Source: Bacillus sp. FJAT-22090 (GTDB lineage Bacteria > Bacillota > Bacilli > Bacillales_A > Planococcaceae). Taken from it: 64,000 nucleotides of DNA. A program made the translations under genes and the position numbers. The stretch spans positions 1 to 64,000 of the forward strand of contig NZ_VEBK01000006.1 of assembly GCF_007676755.1 (NCBI RefSeq), written 5' to 3'. Of the stretch, positions 1 to 8,794 are shown in pieces. Numbering within the stretch: the first letter of the stretch is position 1; every line of letters begins with the position of its first letter. The notes beneath the pieces are model-generated. The model did not search any database. It was not told the origin of the DNA and saw only the letters and a list, made by a program, of their open reading frames with translations.

Positions 1-139
1 TATGGTTAAATGTAGATAGAACCATTGTTTTCAGCTCCTTTTGGTGTGAGTGGGTATTTTGGATGTTCTGTGATTGGTACTTCTTATTTACCCTGAAAAC
101 AATGGTTTTTAACTTTGTTGTCTATCTATTTAACATAGT
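1..139. repeat. Imperfect long inverted repeat at window edge
   Basis: The left arm (1-34) and the right arm (about 95-139, reverse-complemented) share ends of the type TATGGTTAAAT and AACCATTGTTTTCAG. The right arm carries about 10 extra bases in its middle. The arms flank about 60 bp of unrelated sequence. No reading frame of note lies inside. It may be a mobile-element remnant or an intergenic hairpin; it touches the window edge, so its full extent is unknown. Confidence 0.5.
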
Positions 140-150
140 AGGGACGTTAC

Positions 151-189
151 AAATAAAAAACTCAAAACCGTTTCGAAAACGATTTTGAG
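151..189 (-). terminator. Rho-independent terminator of the bkd operon
   Basis: Read on the minus strand, a stem of about 13 bp (CTCAAAATCGTTT paired with AAACGGTTTTGAG) is followed directly by a run of T. It lies 11 bases after the bkdB stop codon, as expected for the end of the operon. Confidence 0.85.
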
Positions 190-199
190 TCTCTCTTGT

Positions 200-1507
200 T
201 TAGTATACGGATGTATTCTCTTTTGTAATATTTTCTAATATTTCTTTTACACGTGCTAGGAAGCGGCCCGCAACTAAACCATCTAGTACACGATGGTCAA
301 GTGATAGACATAGGTTTACCATATCACGAGCTGCAATCATTCCACCGTCCATAATAACTGGACGCTTCACGATGGATTCAACTTGTAAAATCGCAGCTTG
401 TGGGTAGTTGATAATTCCCATAGACTGAACAGAACCGAATGATCCTGTGTTATTTACGGTGAAAGTGCCACCTTGCATTTCGTCTGATTTTAATTTACCA
501 GAACGAACTTTTCCTGCAAGTTCGTTTACCTCACGTGCGATGCCTTTAATTGTTTTATCATCCGCATTTTTGATAACTGGAACGAAAAGCGCATCTTCCG
601 TTGCTACAGCGATGGAAATATTGATGTCTTTTTTCTGTACGATTTTGTCTCCAGCCCACATCGAATTCATCATAGGGAATTCTTTTAGTGCTTGGGAAAC
701 AGCTTTTACGAAGAAAGCAAAGTATGTAACATTGAAGCCTTCTTTTTGTTTGAACTCATTTTTAATGGAGTCGCGATATTGTACTAAACTTGTTACATCC
801 ACTTCAATCATTGTCCACGCATGAGGTGCTTCGTGTTTGCTGCGAAGCATATTCGCTGCGATCGCTTTACGAATACCTGTTACTGGAATTTCTATATCTC
901 CAACTGCCACCGGAACATTCACTAGCGCTGTTTTTGGAGCAGCAGAAGGTTGTGCTTGCGGTGTAGCTTGAGTTTGCTCCACTTTCGGCTCTTCTTGTTT
1001 AGCTACTGGGATTTCTCCGCTTTCAATAATCTTCAGTAGATCTTTACGTGTAATTCGTCCTTCATTACCAGTACCATCAACTAATGTAAGGTCGATCCCA
1101 TGTTCTTGAGAAAGTTTTAATACAGCAGGTGAATACCGAGCTTTTGCACCTTTTTCACGGTTTATTGGAGCAGCATTTTTTTGCACTTCAGCAGGTTTCA
1201 CTGTTTCTGCTGTTGGTTGTTCTGGTGCCGCTTCTACAACTTCTACAATCTCTTCTGTCGACCCACCTTCTGTTTCAATCGTACAAACGATTTCTCCAAC
1301 GGCAAGTGTGTCTCCTTCATTTGCAATCAGTTCTTTGATCACACCAGTGAAAGAAGAAGGAACTTCAGCTGTTACTTTGTCTGTGTTTACTTCTGCTAAT
1401 GCATCATATTTATTGACATGATCGCCTGGTTTCACTAACCATTTTTCAATTGTGCCTTCTGTAACACTCTCCCCGAGTTGGGGCATTTTGATTTGTTCTA
1501 GTGTCAT
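200..1507 (-). CDS. bkdB: Lipoamide acyltransferase, E2 of branched-chain 2-oxo acid dehydrogenase
   Basis: E2 core of the branched-chain 2-oxo acid dehydrogenase: it moves the branched acyl group from E1 via its lipoyl arm to CoA, giving isobutyryl-, isovaleryl- and 2-methylbutyryl-CoA. The 435 residues show a lipoyl domain with the modified lysine in TDKVTAE (K44), a proline/glutamine/alanine-rich linker, a peripheral subunit-binding domain at about 124-160 (RYSPAVLKL...RITRKDLL), and a C-terminal catalytic domain with the HRVLDG motif (H405, D409). A strong AAGGAGGAA site precedes the ATG. It is the last gene of bcd-lpdV-bkdAA-bkdAB-bkdB and is followed by a terminator. It needs lipoylation, for which lipM is present in the window. 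Confidence 0.93.
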   Translation of the reverse strand: MTLEQIKMPQLGESVTEGTIEKWLVKPGDHVNKYDALAEVNTDKVTAEVPSSFTGVIKELIANEGDTLAVGEIVCTIETEGGSTEEIVEVVEAAPEQPTAETVKPAEVQKNAAPINREKGAKARYSPAVLKLSQEHGIDLTLVDGTGNEGRITRKDLLKIIESGEIPVAKQEEPKVEQTQATPQAQPSAAPKTALVNVPVAVGDIEIPVTGIRKAIAANMLRSKHEAPHAWTMIEVDVTSLVQYRDSIKNEFKQKEGFNVTYFAFFVKAVSQALKEFPMMNSMWAGDKIVQKKDINISIAVATEDALFVPVIKNADDKTIKGIAREVNELAGKVRSGKLKSDEMQGGTFTVNNTGSFGSVQSMGIINYPQAAILQVESIVKRPVIMDGGMIAARDMVNLCLSLDHRVLDGLVAGRFLARVKEILENITKENTSVY

Positions 1508-1524
1508 TTGAATTCCTCCTTATC

Positions 1525-1648
1525 AAATTCGCCTTGGCGTATTTGCGTCCAGATTTTATCGAGCTTGCTCGATAAATTCCTTTAAAAATCTGTGACATCC
1601 GCCGGAGGCTTTAACTTCATACAGCAAAATCTTTTTTGCTGTATGAGG
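1525..1648. repeat. Dispersed intergenic repeat, copy A
   Basis: Intergenic DNA between bkdAB and bkdB, unusually long for the operon. It contains two perfect hairpins, TTTATCGAGC/GCTCGATAAA and CATACAGCAAAA/TTTTGCTGTATG. The order CGCCTTGGCGTATTTGCGTC ... GTGACATCCGCCGGAGGCTT ... CATACAG recurs with substitutions at 21020-21150 upstream of xseA. From memory, similar elements are common between genes in Planococcaceae genomes. It lies inside the transcript and may tune bkdB expression or mRNA stability. Confidence 0.65.
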
Positions 1649-2632
1649 TTAATATGCCGCTAGCTCGCGCATTGCTTTTTCGACTTTGTCGGGATTAATC
1701 ATAAAGAACTTTTCCATTGTTGGTGCATACGGCATAGCAGGAACGTCGGGTCCAGCAAGACGCATAATTGGCGCATCCAGATCAAATAGACAGTTCTCTG
1801 CAATGATTGCTGCTACTTCACCGATGATGCTGCCTTCCTTGTTGTCTTCTGTAACAAGTAATACTTTTCCTGTTTTGGACGCAGCTTCAATGATTCCTTC
1901 TTTATCTAATGGATAGATTGTTCGCAAATCAAGGACATGTGCAGAAATTCCGTCTTTTTCAAGGCGTTCTGCTGCTTGTAATGCAAAGTGGACAGCCAAT
2001 CCGTACGTTATAACGGTAATGTCTTCCCCTTCACGTTTTACGTCAGCTTTTCCGATTTCGATTGTGTAATCGTCTTCTGGAACTTCTCCTTTAATAAGTC
2101 GATAAGCACGTTTATGCTCAAAGAACATGACAGGGTCCTCGTCACGGATTGCCGCTTTTAATAATCCTTTTGCGTCGTATGGAGTAGAAGGAATGACAAT
2201 TTTTAATCCAGGTTGGTTTGCAAAAACTGCTTCTACTGATTGAGAGTGATAAAGTGCACCATGGATACCACCGCCGAATGGAGCACGGATAACAATCGGA
2301 CAAGTCCAGTCATTGTTTGAACGGTAGCGGATACGTGACGCTTCCGAAATTATTTGGTTGACAGCAGGCATAATGAAATCTGCAAACTGCATTTCTGCAA
2401 TAGGACGAAGCCCGTACATTGCAGCACCAATTCCTACACCAGCGATTGCAGATTCTGCAAGAGGTGTATCCAAAACGCGATATTCCCCAAATTCATCATA
2501 TAGACCATTCGTCGCTTTAAATACACCGCCTTTACGGCCCACATCTTCTCCGAGAACGAACACGCGCTCATCACGAGTCATCTCTTCTTTCATTGCAAGC
2601 GTAATTGCGTCGATATAAGACATGATTGCCAT
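1649..2632 (-). CDS. bkdAB: Branched-chain 2-oxo acid dehydrogenase E1 subunit beta
   Basis: Beta subunit of the thiamine-diphosphate E1 that decarboxylates the 2-oxo acids of Val, Leu and Ile. The 327 residues match the usual family length. The transketolase pyrimidine-binding domain fills the first half (VFVLGEDVGRKGGVF, then GAAMYGLRPIAEMQFADF), and the transketolase C-terminal domain follows (ITVITYGLAVHFALQAAE). Its ATG overlaps the bkdAA stop by one base (TAATG), with a GGGGGGAA ribosome site, so the two E1 subunits are translationally coupled. Pyruvate dehydrogenase E1 beta is the main alternative; the leucine dehydrogenase and BkdR neighbours favour the branched-chain complex. Confidence 0.92.
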   Translation of the reverse strand: MAIMSYIDAITLAMKEEMTRDERVFVLGEDVGRKGGVFKATNGLYDEFGEYRVLDTPLAESAIAGVGIGAAMYGLRPIAEMQFADFIMPAVNQIISEASRIRYRSNNDWTCPIVIRAPFGGGIHGALYHSQSVEAVFANQPGLKIVIPSTPYDAKGLLKAAIRDEDPVMFFEHKRAYRLIKGEVPEDDYTIEIGKADVKREGEDITVITYGLAVHFALQAAERLEKDGISAHVLDLRTIYPLDKEGIIEAASKTGKVLLVTEDNKEGSIIGEVAAIIAENCLFDLDAPIMRLAGPDVPAMPYAPTMEKFFMINPDKVEKAMRELAAY

Positions 2633-3642
2633 TATGCGTTCCCCCCATCTTTTTCAGCGTAAACATATTTCAAAGCATCTTCTGGAGCAGCATACGGTGC
2701 AGCTTCTGCATAATCTGTTGCCTCGTTTACTTCCTTCATAATACGATCATTTATTTCTTTTTCTAAATCTGTTGGTAAAATATCCAGATCTCGTAAGTAT
2801 TTTGCGAATGTGATAAGTGGATCCAAAGCTTTTCCTTCCGCGATGTCCTCAGCTGTACGATATTGACGATCGTCATCATCAGATGAGTGGGCCGTTAAAC
2901 GGTAAGTCACTGCTTCGATTAGACTTGGGCCTTCGCCATTACGTGCACGGTCTGCCGCTTCTTTTACAACTTTGTATACTTCAATCGGGTCTTTCCCATC
3001 TACAGTGACACCAGGCATACCGTAACTAGATGCACGATCTGCAACTGTTTTACTCGCTACTTGGCGTTCAAATGGAACTGAGATTGCGTAGTTATTATTT
3101 TCAACCATTGTAATACATGGTAATTGGTGAACTCCCGCAAAGTTTAGTCCTTCGTGGAAATCCCCTTGGTTAGAAGAACCTTCTCCTAATGTTACAAACG
3201 TAATAAAATCTTTTTTCTCAATTTTTGCAGCTAAAGCTACTCCCACAGCATGTGGCAATTGAGTTGTAACTGGTGAAGAACCAGTCAAAATTCTATTTTT
3301 CTTTTGTCCGAAATGACCTGGCATTTGACGGCCTCCAGAGTTTGGATCTTCCGCTTTTGCAAAAGCAGAAAGCATTAAATCTCTTGCGGTCATACCGAAA
3401 TGTAAAACGACTCCCATATCACGGTAATACGGTGCTATATAATCTTTTGTATTATCTAGTGCAAATGCTGCTCCGACTTGCGCTGCTTCTTGACCTTGAC
3501 AAGAAATAACGAAAGGAATTTTACCAGCACGGTTTAATAACCACATACGCTCGTCAATTCGACGTGCCATAAGCATTGTTTCGAACATTTTCAACACATC
3601 TTCATTTGTTAAACCTAACTCTTCGTGACGATTTGTTGTCAT
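2632..3642 (-). CDS. bkdAA: Branched-chain 2-oxo acid dehydrogenase E1 subunit alpha
   Basis: Alpha subunit of E1, carrying the thiamine diphosphate-binding motif GEGSSNQGDFHEGLNFAGV...ENNNYAIS at about residues 150-185. The 336 residues are typical. Other E1 alpha signatures are RRIDERMWLLNRAGKIPF near the N-terminus and the phosphorylation-loop-like segment around YRLTAHSSDDD. The ribosome site is AGAGGAGG, 8 bases before the ATG. It sits 16 bases downstream of lpdV in the same operon and overlaps bkdAB. Confidence 0.93.
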   Translation of the reverse strand: MTTNRHEELGLTNEDVLKMFETMLMARRIDERMWLLNRAGKIPFVISCQGQEAAQVGAAFALDNTKDYIAPYYRDMGVVLHFGMTARDLMLSAFAKAEDPNSGGRQMPGHFGQKKNRILTGSSPVTTQLPHAVGVALAAKIEKKDFITFVTLGEGSSNQGDFHEGLNFAGVHQLPCITMVENNNYAISVPFERQVASKTVADRASSYGMPGVTVDGKDPIEVYKVVKEAADRARNGEGPSLIEAVTYRLTAHSSDDDDRQYRTAEDIAEGKALDPLITFAKYLRDLDILPTDLEKEINDRIMKEVNEATDYAEAAPYAAPEDALKYVYAEKDGGNA

Positions 3643-3658
3643 TTAGTATTCCTCCTCT

Positions 3659-5089
3659 TTACATATGAATAGCTTTACCATCTACAGCGAGTGCAGCTTC
3701 ACCCATTACTTCGCTAAGCGTTGGATGAGGATGGATCGTATGCGCAATTTCCCAAGGAGTTGCGTCCAGAACCATAGCAAGACCTGCTTCTGAAATCATA
3801 TCTGTTACATGTGGTCCGATCATATGGACACCTAAAATATCATTAGTTGCTTTGTCTGCAACGATTTTCACAAAACCATCTGATTCACCGTAAACTAGCG
3901 CTTTTCCAATTGCTTTAAATGAGAATTTACCAACCTTTACATCAAAGCCTTGCTCTTTTGCTTGTTGTTCCGTAATACCAACGCTTGAGCTTTCTGGATT
4001 TGAATAGATGCAACGTGAAACTAATGCATAGTCAATTGGTGATATTTCGTTACCAGCAATATGCTCGATAGCGGTGATTCCTTCATGACTTGCTACATGA
4101 GCGAGTTGAAGTCCTCCAATCACATCACCAATAGCATATATATGAGATTCTTTTGTTTGGAATGTTTCTGATACTTGGATAAAACCTTTTTCCACAGCGA
4201 TATCGGTATTTTCAATGCCAATACCTTCTACATTTGCTTGACGTCCAACAGATACAAGCATTTTTTCAGCAGTGAATGATTTGTTTTCCCCATTTAGTTC
4301 TGCAGAGATTGTTACTCGTCCTTCTCCTGTTTCCAACGTTTCAGGAAGAACTTTGGCGCTAGTTACAAATGTAACTCCCTTTTTAGCAAGTAATTTTTGC
4401 ATTTCTTTTGAGATATCTTTATCCTCTGTAGGGATGATACGATCAGCATATTCAATGACCGTCACTTCAACACCGAAATCATTTAACATGGAAGCCCATT
4501 CGATTCCAATAACACCGCCACCAACAATCAGAATCGATTTTGGTAACTCCTTCATTGCTAAGGCATCGTCCGAACTCATAACAAATGTTCCGTCAATAGT
4601 TAAGCCAGGCAATGAGCGAGGTCTTGAACCTGTAGCTATCACTACATTTTTAGGGATGAGCATTTCGTTTTCATCCCCATTATTCATCTCAACTGAGATT
4701 GTTCCGCCTGGTGAAGGGGAAAAGATAGATGGTCCAAGCATTCTCCCTGTACCTTCAAATATATCAATTTTACCTTTTTTCATAAGCCCCTGTACACCTT
4801 GATGCAATTGGCTAACGATCGATTCTTTACGAGCTTGCACACGACTAAAGTCAAGCGTTACTTCAGATGTATTTACCCCGAAGTCTGCAGCATGGTTTTT
4901 TGTAGTAGCATATACTTCTGCGCTACGAAGTAAAGCTTTACTAGGAATACATCCTTTATGTAAGCAAGTCCCACCTAGATTTCCTTTTTCAACGATAGCA
5001 GTTTTCAAACCAAGTTGAGCAGATCGGATAGCTGCGACGTAACCGCCGGTACCTCCGCCAATTATGACTACATCATATTCTTTTGCCAA
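3659..5089 (-). CDS. lpdV: Dihydrolipoyl dehydrogenase (E3)
   Basis: FAD enzyme that reoxidises the dihydrolipoyl group of E2 with NAD+. The N-terminus has the FAD Rossmann motif GGGTGG, followed by the redox disulfide in GGTCLHKGCIPSK (C42, C47). The NAD motif GGGVIGIEWA lies mid-protein, a second FAD contact is YAIGDVIGG, and the C-terminal His-Glu dyad lies in HPHPTLSE. Length is 476, as usual. The best start is TTG at 5087-5089, preceded by GGGGGA. It lies between bcd and bkdAA, matching the B. subtilis lpdV position. Confidence 0.93.
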   Translation of the reverse strand: MAKEYDVVIIGGGTGGYVAAIRSAQLGLKTAIVEKGNLGGTCLHKGCIPSKALLRSAEVYATTKNHAADFGVNTSEVTLDFSRVQARKESIVSQLHQGVQGLMKKGKIDIFEGTGRMLGPSIFSPSPGGTISVEMNNGDENEMLIPKNVVIATGSRPRSLPGLTIDGTFVMSSDDALAMKELPKSILIVGGGVIGIEWASMLNDFGVEVTVIEYADRIIPTEDKDISKEMQKLLAKKGVTFVTSAKVLPETLETGEGRVTISAELNGENKSFTAEKMLVSVGRQANVEGIGIENTDIAVEKGFIQVSETFQTKESHIYAIGDVIGGLQLAHVASHEGITAIEHIAGNEISPIDYALVSRCIYSNPESSSVGITEQQAKEQGFDVKVGKFSFKAIGKALVYGESDGFVKIVADKATNDILGVHMIGPHVTDMISEAGLAMVLDATPWEIAHTIHPHPTLSEVMGEAALAVDGKAIHM

Positions 5090-5127
5090 AGCGTAATCCC
5101 CCTATTCTATAAACAAGTTAAAATTTG

Positions 5128-5170
5128 AACGAAGAAGGCCGCCTTTTCCAAAGTCGGCCTATCATTCGTT
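5128..5170 (-). terminator. Stem-loop between bcd and lpdV, possible attenuating terminator
   Basis: Minus-strand hairpin with arms AACGAATGATAGGCCG and CGGCCTTCTTCGTT and a loop of about 14 bases. Only short T stretches follow. It could partly terminate after bcd or stabilise the upstream mRNA. It is too weak a poly-U to call an operon end. Confidence 0.45.
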
Positions 5171-5192
5171 TCTATTATTTGCTTGTGTTGTA

Positions 5193-6287
5193 TTATCGTC
5201 CAGTAATAATATGTTTGCCGTTTTGTAAGAATTGGCTACGAGACTTGCTGACGCGAGCGATACGCTCTTCCGCTAAACGATCAGCAGCCACATAAGTTGG
5301 AACACCGTCACGCTTAGAGATTTCAAAAATACGTTCGATTTTATCATAAATTCCAGCTACACGTTTCATCGCACGATCATGGTTATAGCCGTACAATTCA
5401 TCAGCTACATTAATTACTCCACCTGAGTTAATCACGTAATCTGGTGCATAGGCAATACCCATTTCATGGATTAAATCGCCATGTTTCGTGTCTTTTAATT
5501 GGTTATTAGCTGAACCTGCAATTACTTTTGCTTTTAATTGTGGAATTGTATTATCGTTTATAATAGCCCCTAATGCACATGGTGCGAAAATGTCTGCATC
5601 TTGTGAATAGATTTCATCTACACTTACTTGAACTGCATCGAATGCATTTACAGCACGGTCAACTGAAGCTTGGTTAATATCTGCTACAATCAGTTTTGCA
5701 CCTTCTTTGTGTAAATACTCGCATAATGTATAGGCTACGTTCCCTACTCCTTGTACTGCTACGGTTTTTCCTTCAAGTGAGTCAGAACCAAATGCTTCTT
5801 TTGCTGCAGCTTTCATCCCCACATATACACCGTAAGCTGTTACTGGAGACGGATTTCCCGAAGAACCAAATGCTTCTGAAATACCTGTTACATAGTTTGT
5901 TTCTTCATGGATAAGATCCATATCTGCAACTGTCGTACCAACGTCCTCTGCTGTGATATAACGACCATTTAACCCTTGGATGAAACGACCAAACGCACGG
6001 AACATTTCTTCGTTTTTATCTTTTAATGGGTCTCCGATAATTACCGTTTTTCCGCCTCCAAGATTAAGACCAGCAGCTGCATTTTTGTATGTCATACCTT
6101 TTGCTAAACGTAAAGCGTCTTCGATTGCTTCTTCTTCTGAAGCATAATTCCACATACGTGTTCCACCAAGTGCTGGACCTAGTGTTGTATCATGAATAGC
6201 AATGATTGCTTTTAGTCCTGAAGTTTTGTCTTGGCAAAATACCAATTGCTCATAATCGTAAGTCTCCATATATTTGAAAATTTCCAT
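5193..6287 (-). CDS. bcd: Leucine dehydrogenase
   Basis: NAD-dependent oxidative deamination of leucine, valine and isoleucine to the 2-oxo acids used by the Bkd complex. The 364 residues carry the Glu/Leu/Phe/Val dehydrogenase signature GGGK with the catalytic lysine K80, the substrate lysine K68 in MTYKNA, and an NAD Rossmann motif GVGNVA near residue 180. The ribosome site AGGAGG lies 7 bases before the ATG. It follows the bkdR-like gene and precedes lpdV. In B. subtilis ptb and buk flank this gene; neither is present here. Confidence 0.95.
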   Translation of the reverse strand: MEIFKYMETYDYEQLVFCQDKTSGLKAIIAIHDTTLGPALGGTRMWNYASEEEAIEDALRLAKGMTYKNAAAGLNLGGGKTVIIGDPLKDKNEEMFRAFGRFIQGLNGRYITAEDVGTTVADMDLIHEETNYVTGISEAFGSSGNPSPVTAYGVYVGMKAAAKEAFGSDSLEGKTVAVQGVGNVAYTLCEYLHKEGAKLIVADINQASVDRAVNAFDAVQVSVDEIYSQDADIFAPCALGAIINDNTIPQLKAKVIAGSANNQLKDTKHGDLIHEMGIAYAPDYVINSGGVINVADELYGYNHDRAMKRVAGIYDKIERIFEISKRDGVPTYVAADRLAEERIARVSKSRSQFLQNGKHIITGR

Positions 6288-6373
6288 GTGTAGTTCCTCC
6301 TAGTAGTCAAATGATTTGATTATATATAATAAATACCCCTTGTTGCTTGAACATAACTCCCATTATTACGTAT

Positions 6374-8395
6374 TTAGATCAAATTATATTTTTCTAATTT
6401 GTAGTACAAAGTACGAAGCGAAATTTGTAGCTTTTTTGCCGTTTGTGACTTATTGCCATTATAAACTTTTAGCGTTCGGGCTAACACTTTCTTTTCCATT
6501 TCATCCATTTGCTCTGCAAGTGTTCCATCTGCAGTCTCTTCCTTGTCCTCATTTGCTAGGACAAGCATTGATTTGGGAAGATGATGTTCTTCGACAAACC
6601 GATCATTCGGCTGCAAGAAAATCATGGAACGGCTTATAATGTTTTCGAGCTCACGAACATTTCCCGGCCAATCATATTGCAGTAAACTGTCGATTGCTTC
6701 TTCCGAAAATCCTTCAACATTTCGACCAAACTCTTGGTTTAGCTTCACTAGCAAATGTTCCGCTATTATTGGGATATCTTCTTTTCGCTCTCGCAAAGAT
6801 GGAATATAAATTGGCATTCGATTTAATTGGAAGTAAAAATCTTCCCTGAATGTTCCTTCTCGCATTGCTTTTTCTAAATTTAAACTACTTGCTGCAATAA
6901 CTCGAACATCTACAGGAATCGAGGATGTACCCCCCACTCGAATGATAGCGTTTTCACGAAGAAAGCGTAACAATTTTGCTTGCGTCTTTTTCGTAAGTTC
7001 CCCAACTTCGTCCAAGAAAATCGTACCACCCGCAGCATCCTCCAACAATCCTGTGTGATTTAATCCGTCTTCTTCAAAGCCGAATAATTCCTTTTCCAAT
7101 AGATGCTCTTCTAATGAACTACAGTTTACGCGAATAAAAGGATGATTCGATCGATTACTTTCGCTATGAATTGCATGAGCAAATAAATCTTTCCCTGCAC
7201 CAACCTCTCCCCTTAAGAGTACAGTAACAGGTACGCTTGCCGCTAATCTTGCTTGGTCAATTGCAAAGTCAATCTCCTTGGAATTCCCTGATATATCCTC
7301 TAGGGAATACGATGATTCCAATGTACGAATTAGCGTTTTAGCACGGTCTAATTCTTTCATTAGTCCTCGCATCTCCGTCATATCATGGATTACTCCGACG
7401 CTTCCTTTTAATTCGTTATTCACAAGAATAGGAGCTACATTAACAATTACATCTTTTTTCTGCTTTCCTACACGAAGATTTACGCCACGAATCGGTTTTT
7501 TAGTTTGTAATACTTTTAAATGAATACTTTCCCCTTCAGAAATATCCGCTGTTGCAGGTTGGCCGATTACCTCTTCTTCAGTGAAGCCAGTAATTCTAGT
7601 ATAGGCAGGATTGATAAGTATTCCTTTTCCTTCCTCATCTACTACTGAAATGGCATCATCACTCGAATAGATGATCGCTTCTAACATTTTTTGGATTTCT
7701 GTTAGATTTGTAATTTCCTCTGCAAGGCGAAGAACTTCTGTAATATCCTTAAAAACTGCAAATGCCCCAACTCGTGTTCCCTCTTCATTGATCATTGGAT
7801 ACCTGGACGTCACTATTTTGGTACCGCTTTCAAGAGTGAGTTCTTTGTTCAGTTCGACACGACCAGTCTCGAATATCCTTGGTAATTCACTTAAGCTGAT
7901 AACTTCATGCACTGGTTTACCAATTGCTTGGTCGATAGAAATTTGCGTCATTTTTGCCGCACTTTTGTTAAAAAAGTTTACGATTCCTTTATCATTGACA
8001 CCAACCATGCCCTCTTCGATGGAATTAAAAATCAATTCTTGCATCATTTTTTTACGATCAATGATTTGGATATAGTTATTTTTTTCTTCTAATAATGTAA
8101 CGATTAAGTTGGCAATTTCACCCGGTATAAGCACCGCTGTAGCAGGTCGATTCGCAAGAAGTTCCTGAAATACTTCTTTTTGACCTGTTACATCAATGAT
8201 GATTTGAATATCTCTACTCAAAAGTGGCTTCCAATCTAAATAGGTTGGAATATGATGCTCTTTTGCGTAGATTACCCCGGGGGCTTTTTTGTTGATGTCG
8301 ACTATTGCTGCTACTTGTAGATACTCAGCCTGTTCAATCAACTTCAAAAGTGCATATCCACCGTTACCTGCACCTACAATGAGTATGTTTTGCAA
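6374..8395 (-). CDS. bkdR: BkdR-like sigma-54-type activator with PAS domains and atypical GAFTGA region
   Basis: Bacterial enhancer-binding-protein architecture of about 673 residues. It has an N-terminal Rossmann-like segment (ILIVGAGNGG), two PAS domains (about 115-230 and 240-355), an AAA+ domain with Walker A GEVGAGKD and Walker B GTIFLDEVGEL, and a C-terminal Fis-type HTH (NKSQTAKKLQISLRTLYYKL). By position it should activate bcd-bkd. The loop that normally reads GAFTGA and contacts sigma-54 here reads DGLNHTG, and no clear -24/-12 promoter is visible upstream of bcd. The start is uncertain: TTG at 8395 follows a GGGGG site; an in-frame GTG at 8419 has no ribosome site. Confidence 0.82.
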   Translation of the reverse strand: MQNILIVGAGNGGYALLKLIEQAEYLQVAAIVDINKKAPGVIYAKEHHIPTYLDWKPLLSRDIQIIIDVTGQKEVFQELLANRPATAVLIPGEIANLIVTLLEEKNNYIQIIDRKKMMQELIFNSIEEGMVGVNDKGIVNFFNKSAAKMTQISIDQAIGKPVHEVISLSELPRIFETGRVELNKELTLESGTKIVTSRYPMINEEGTRVGAFAVFKDITEVLRLAEEITNLTEIQKMLEAIIYSSDDAISVVDEEGKGILINPAYTRITGFTEEEVIGQPATADISEGESIHLKVLQTKKPIRGVNLRVGKQKKDVIVNVAPILVNNELKGSVGVIHDMTEMRGLMKELDRAKTLIRTLESSYSLEDISGNSKEIDFAIDQARLAASVPVTVLLRGEVGAGKDLFAHAIHSESNRSNHPFIRVNCSSLEEHLLEKELFGFEEDGLNHTGLLEDAAGGTIFLDEVGELTKKTQAKLLRFLRENAIIRVGGTSSIPVDVRVIAASSLNLEKAMREGTFREDFYFQLNRMPIYIPSLRERKEDIPIIAEHLLVKLNQEFGRNVEGFSEEAIDSLLQYDWPGNVRELENIISRSMIFLQPNDRFVEEHHLPKSMLVLANEDKEETADGTLAEQMDEMEKKVLARTLKVYNGNKSQTAKKLQISLRTLYYKLEKYNLI

Positions 8396-8446
8396 AAATA
8401 TGCACACCCCCGTTTTCACTTTCGCAACTTATTGCACTTCTCATTT

Positions 8447-8475
8447 ATCATAACGCAAGTTTCTTCCGTTGACAA
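8447..8475 (-). promoter_or_regulatory. SigA-type promoter of the bkdR-like gene
   Basis: On the minus strand TTGTCA (8470-8475) and TATGAT (8447-8452) are 17 bp apart. The -35 box overlaps the -35 box of the divergent yqzF promoter by five bases. Confidence 0.6.
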
Positions 8476-8496
8476 TCATATTCTTGCATGTAAAAT
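8469..8496 (+). promoter_or_regulatory. SigA-type promoter of yqzF
   Basis: Consensus TTGACA (8469-8474) and TAAAAT (8491-8496) with a 16-bp spacer, about 29 bases upstream of the yqzF start. Its -35 element overlaps that of the divergent regulator gene. Confidence 0.65.
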
Positions 8497-8524
8497 TAAA
8501 TTGGTAGGAACAGGAGTGAAGAAA

Positions 8525-8770
8525 TTGGGACGTTTAGCGGCTTTAATCGTGTTATTAATTCCTGGAATTTTAGCAGCGTTTGGAATTAAATTAATAAGAG
8601 ATACGTTTTTCGGATTACAAATTCTCCCTATCGGAGGCTTGGCTGTACAATTTATAAGTGGGATTATTTTCACTGTTTTAGGACTAGGCTTTTTTGCCGG
8701 TTTTTTACTGAATCGGGATCGTAAGAACGGAAAAGTAGCTCCACGATTTCAAAAGAAAAAGGAATCATGA
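8525..8770 (+). CDS. yqzF: DUF2627 small membrane protein (YqzF family)
   Basis: 81-residue membrane protein of unknown function. It has two hydrophobic segments (about 4-24 and 42-66) and a basic tail (LNRDRKNGKVAPRFQKKK), which fits the DUF2627/YqzF pattern found beside bkdR in Bacillales. The TTG start at 8525 is chosen because AGGAG lies 9 bases upstream and the N-terminus then aligns with the family; a GTG at 8516 is the alternative. Transcription is divergent from the bkdR-like gene. Confidence 0.75.
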   Translation: MGRLAALIVLLIPGILAAFGIKLIRDTFFGLQILPIGGLAVQFISGIIFTVLGLGFFAGFLLNRDRKNGKVAPRFQKKKES

Positions 8771-8794
8771 CTTTTTAAGTCAGATTCCTTTTCT
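8757..8794. terminator. Convergent terminator of yqzF and the GDPD gene
   Basis: Hairpin AAGGAATC(A)TGACTT / AAGTCAGATTCCTT overlapping the yqzF stop. T-rich tails follow on both strands, better on the minus side (TTCCTTTTTC). It separates converging genes. Confidence 0.7.

Noticed and set aside
4272-4802. 176-codon plus-strand open frame inside lpdV
   Set aside because: Fully antisense to a conserved enzyme, no ribosome site, no protein-like composition.
6288-6373. SigL (-24/-12) promoter upstream of bcd
   Set aside because: No TGGCAC...TTGC pair is present; only a weak SigA-like TTCAAG/TATATA pair is seen.
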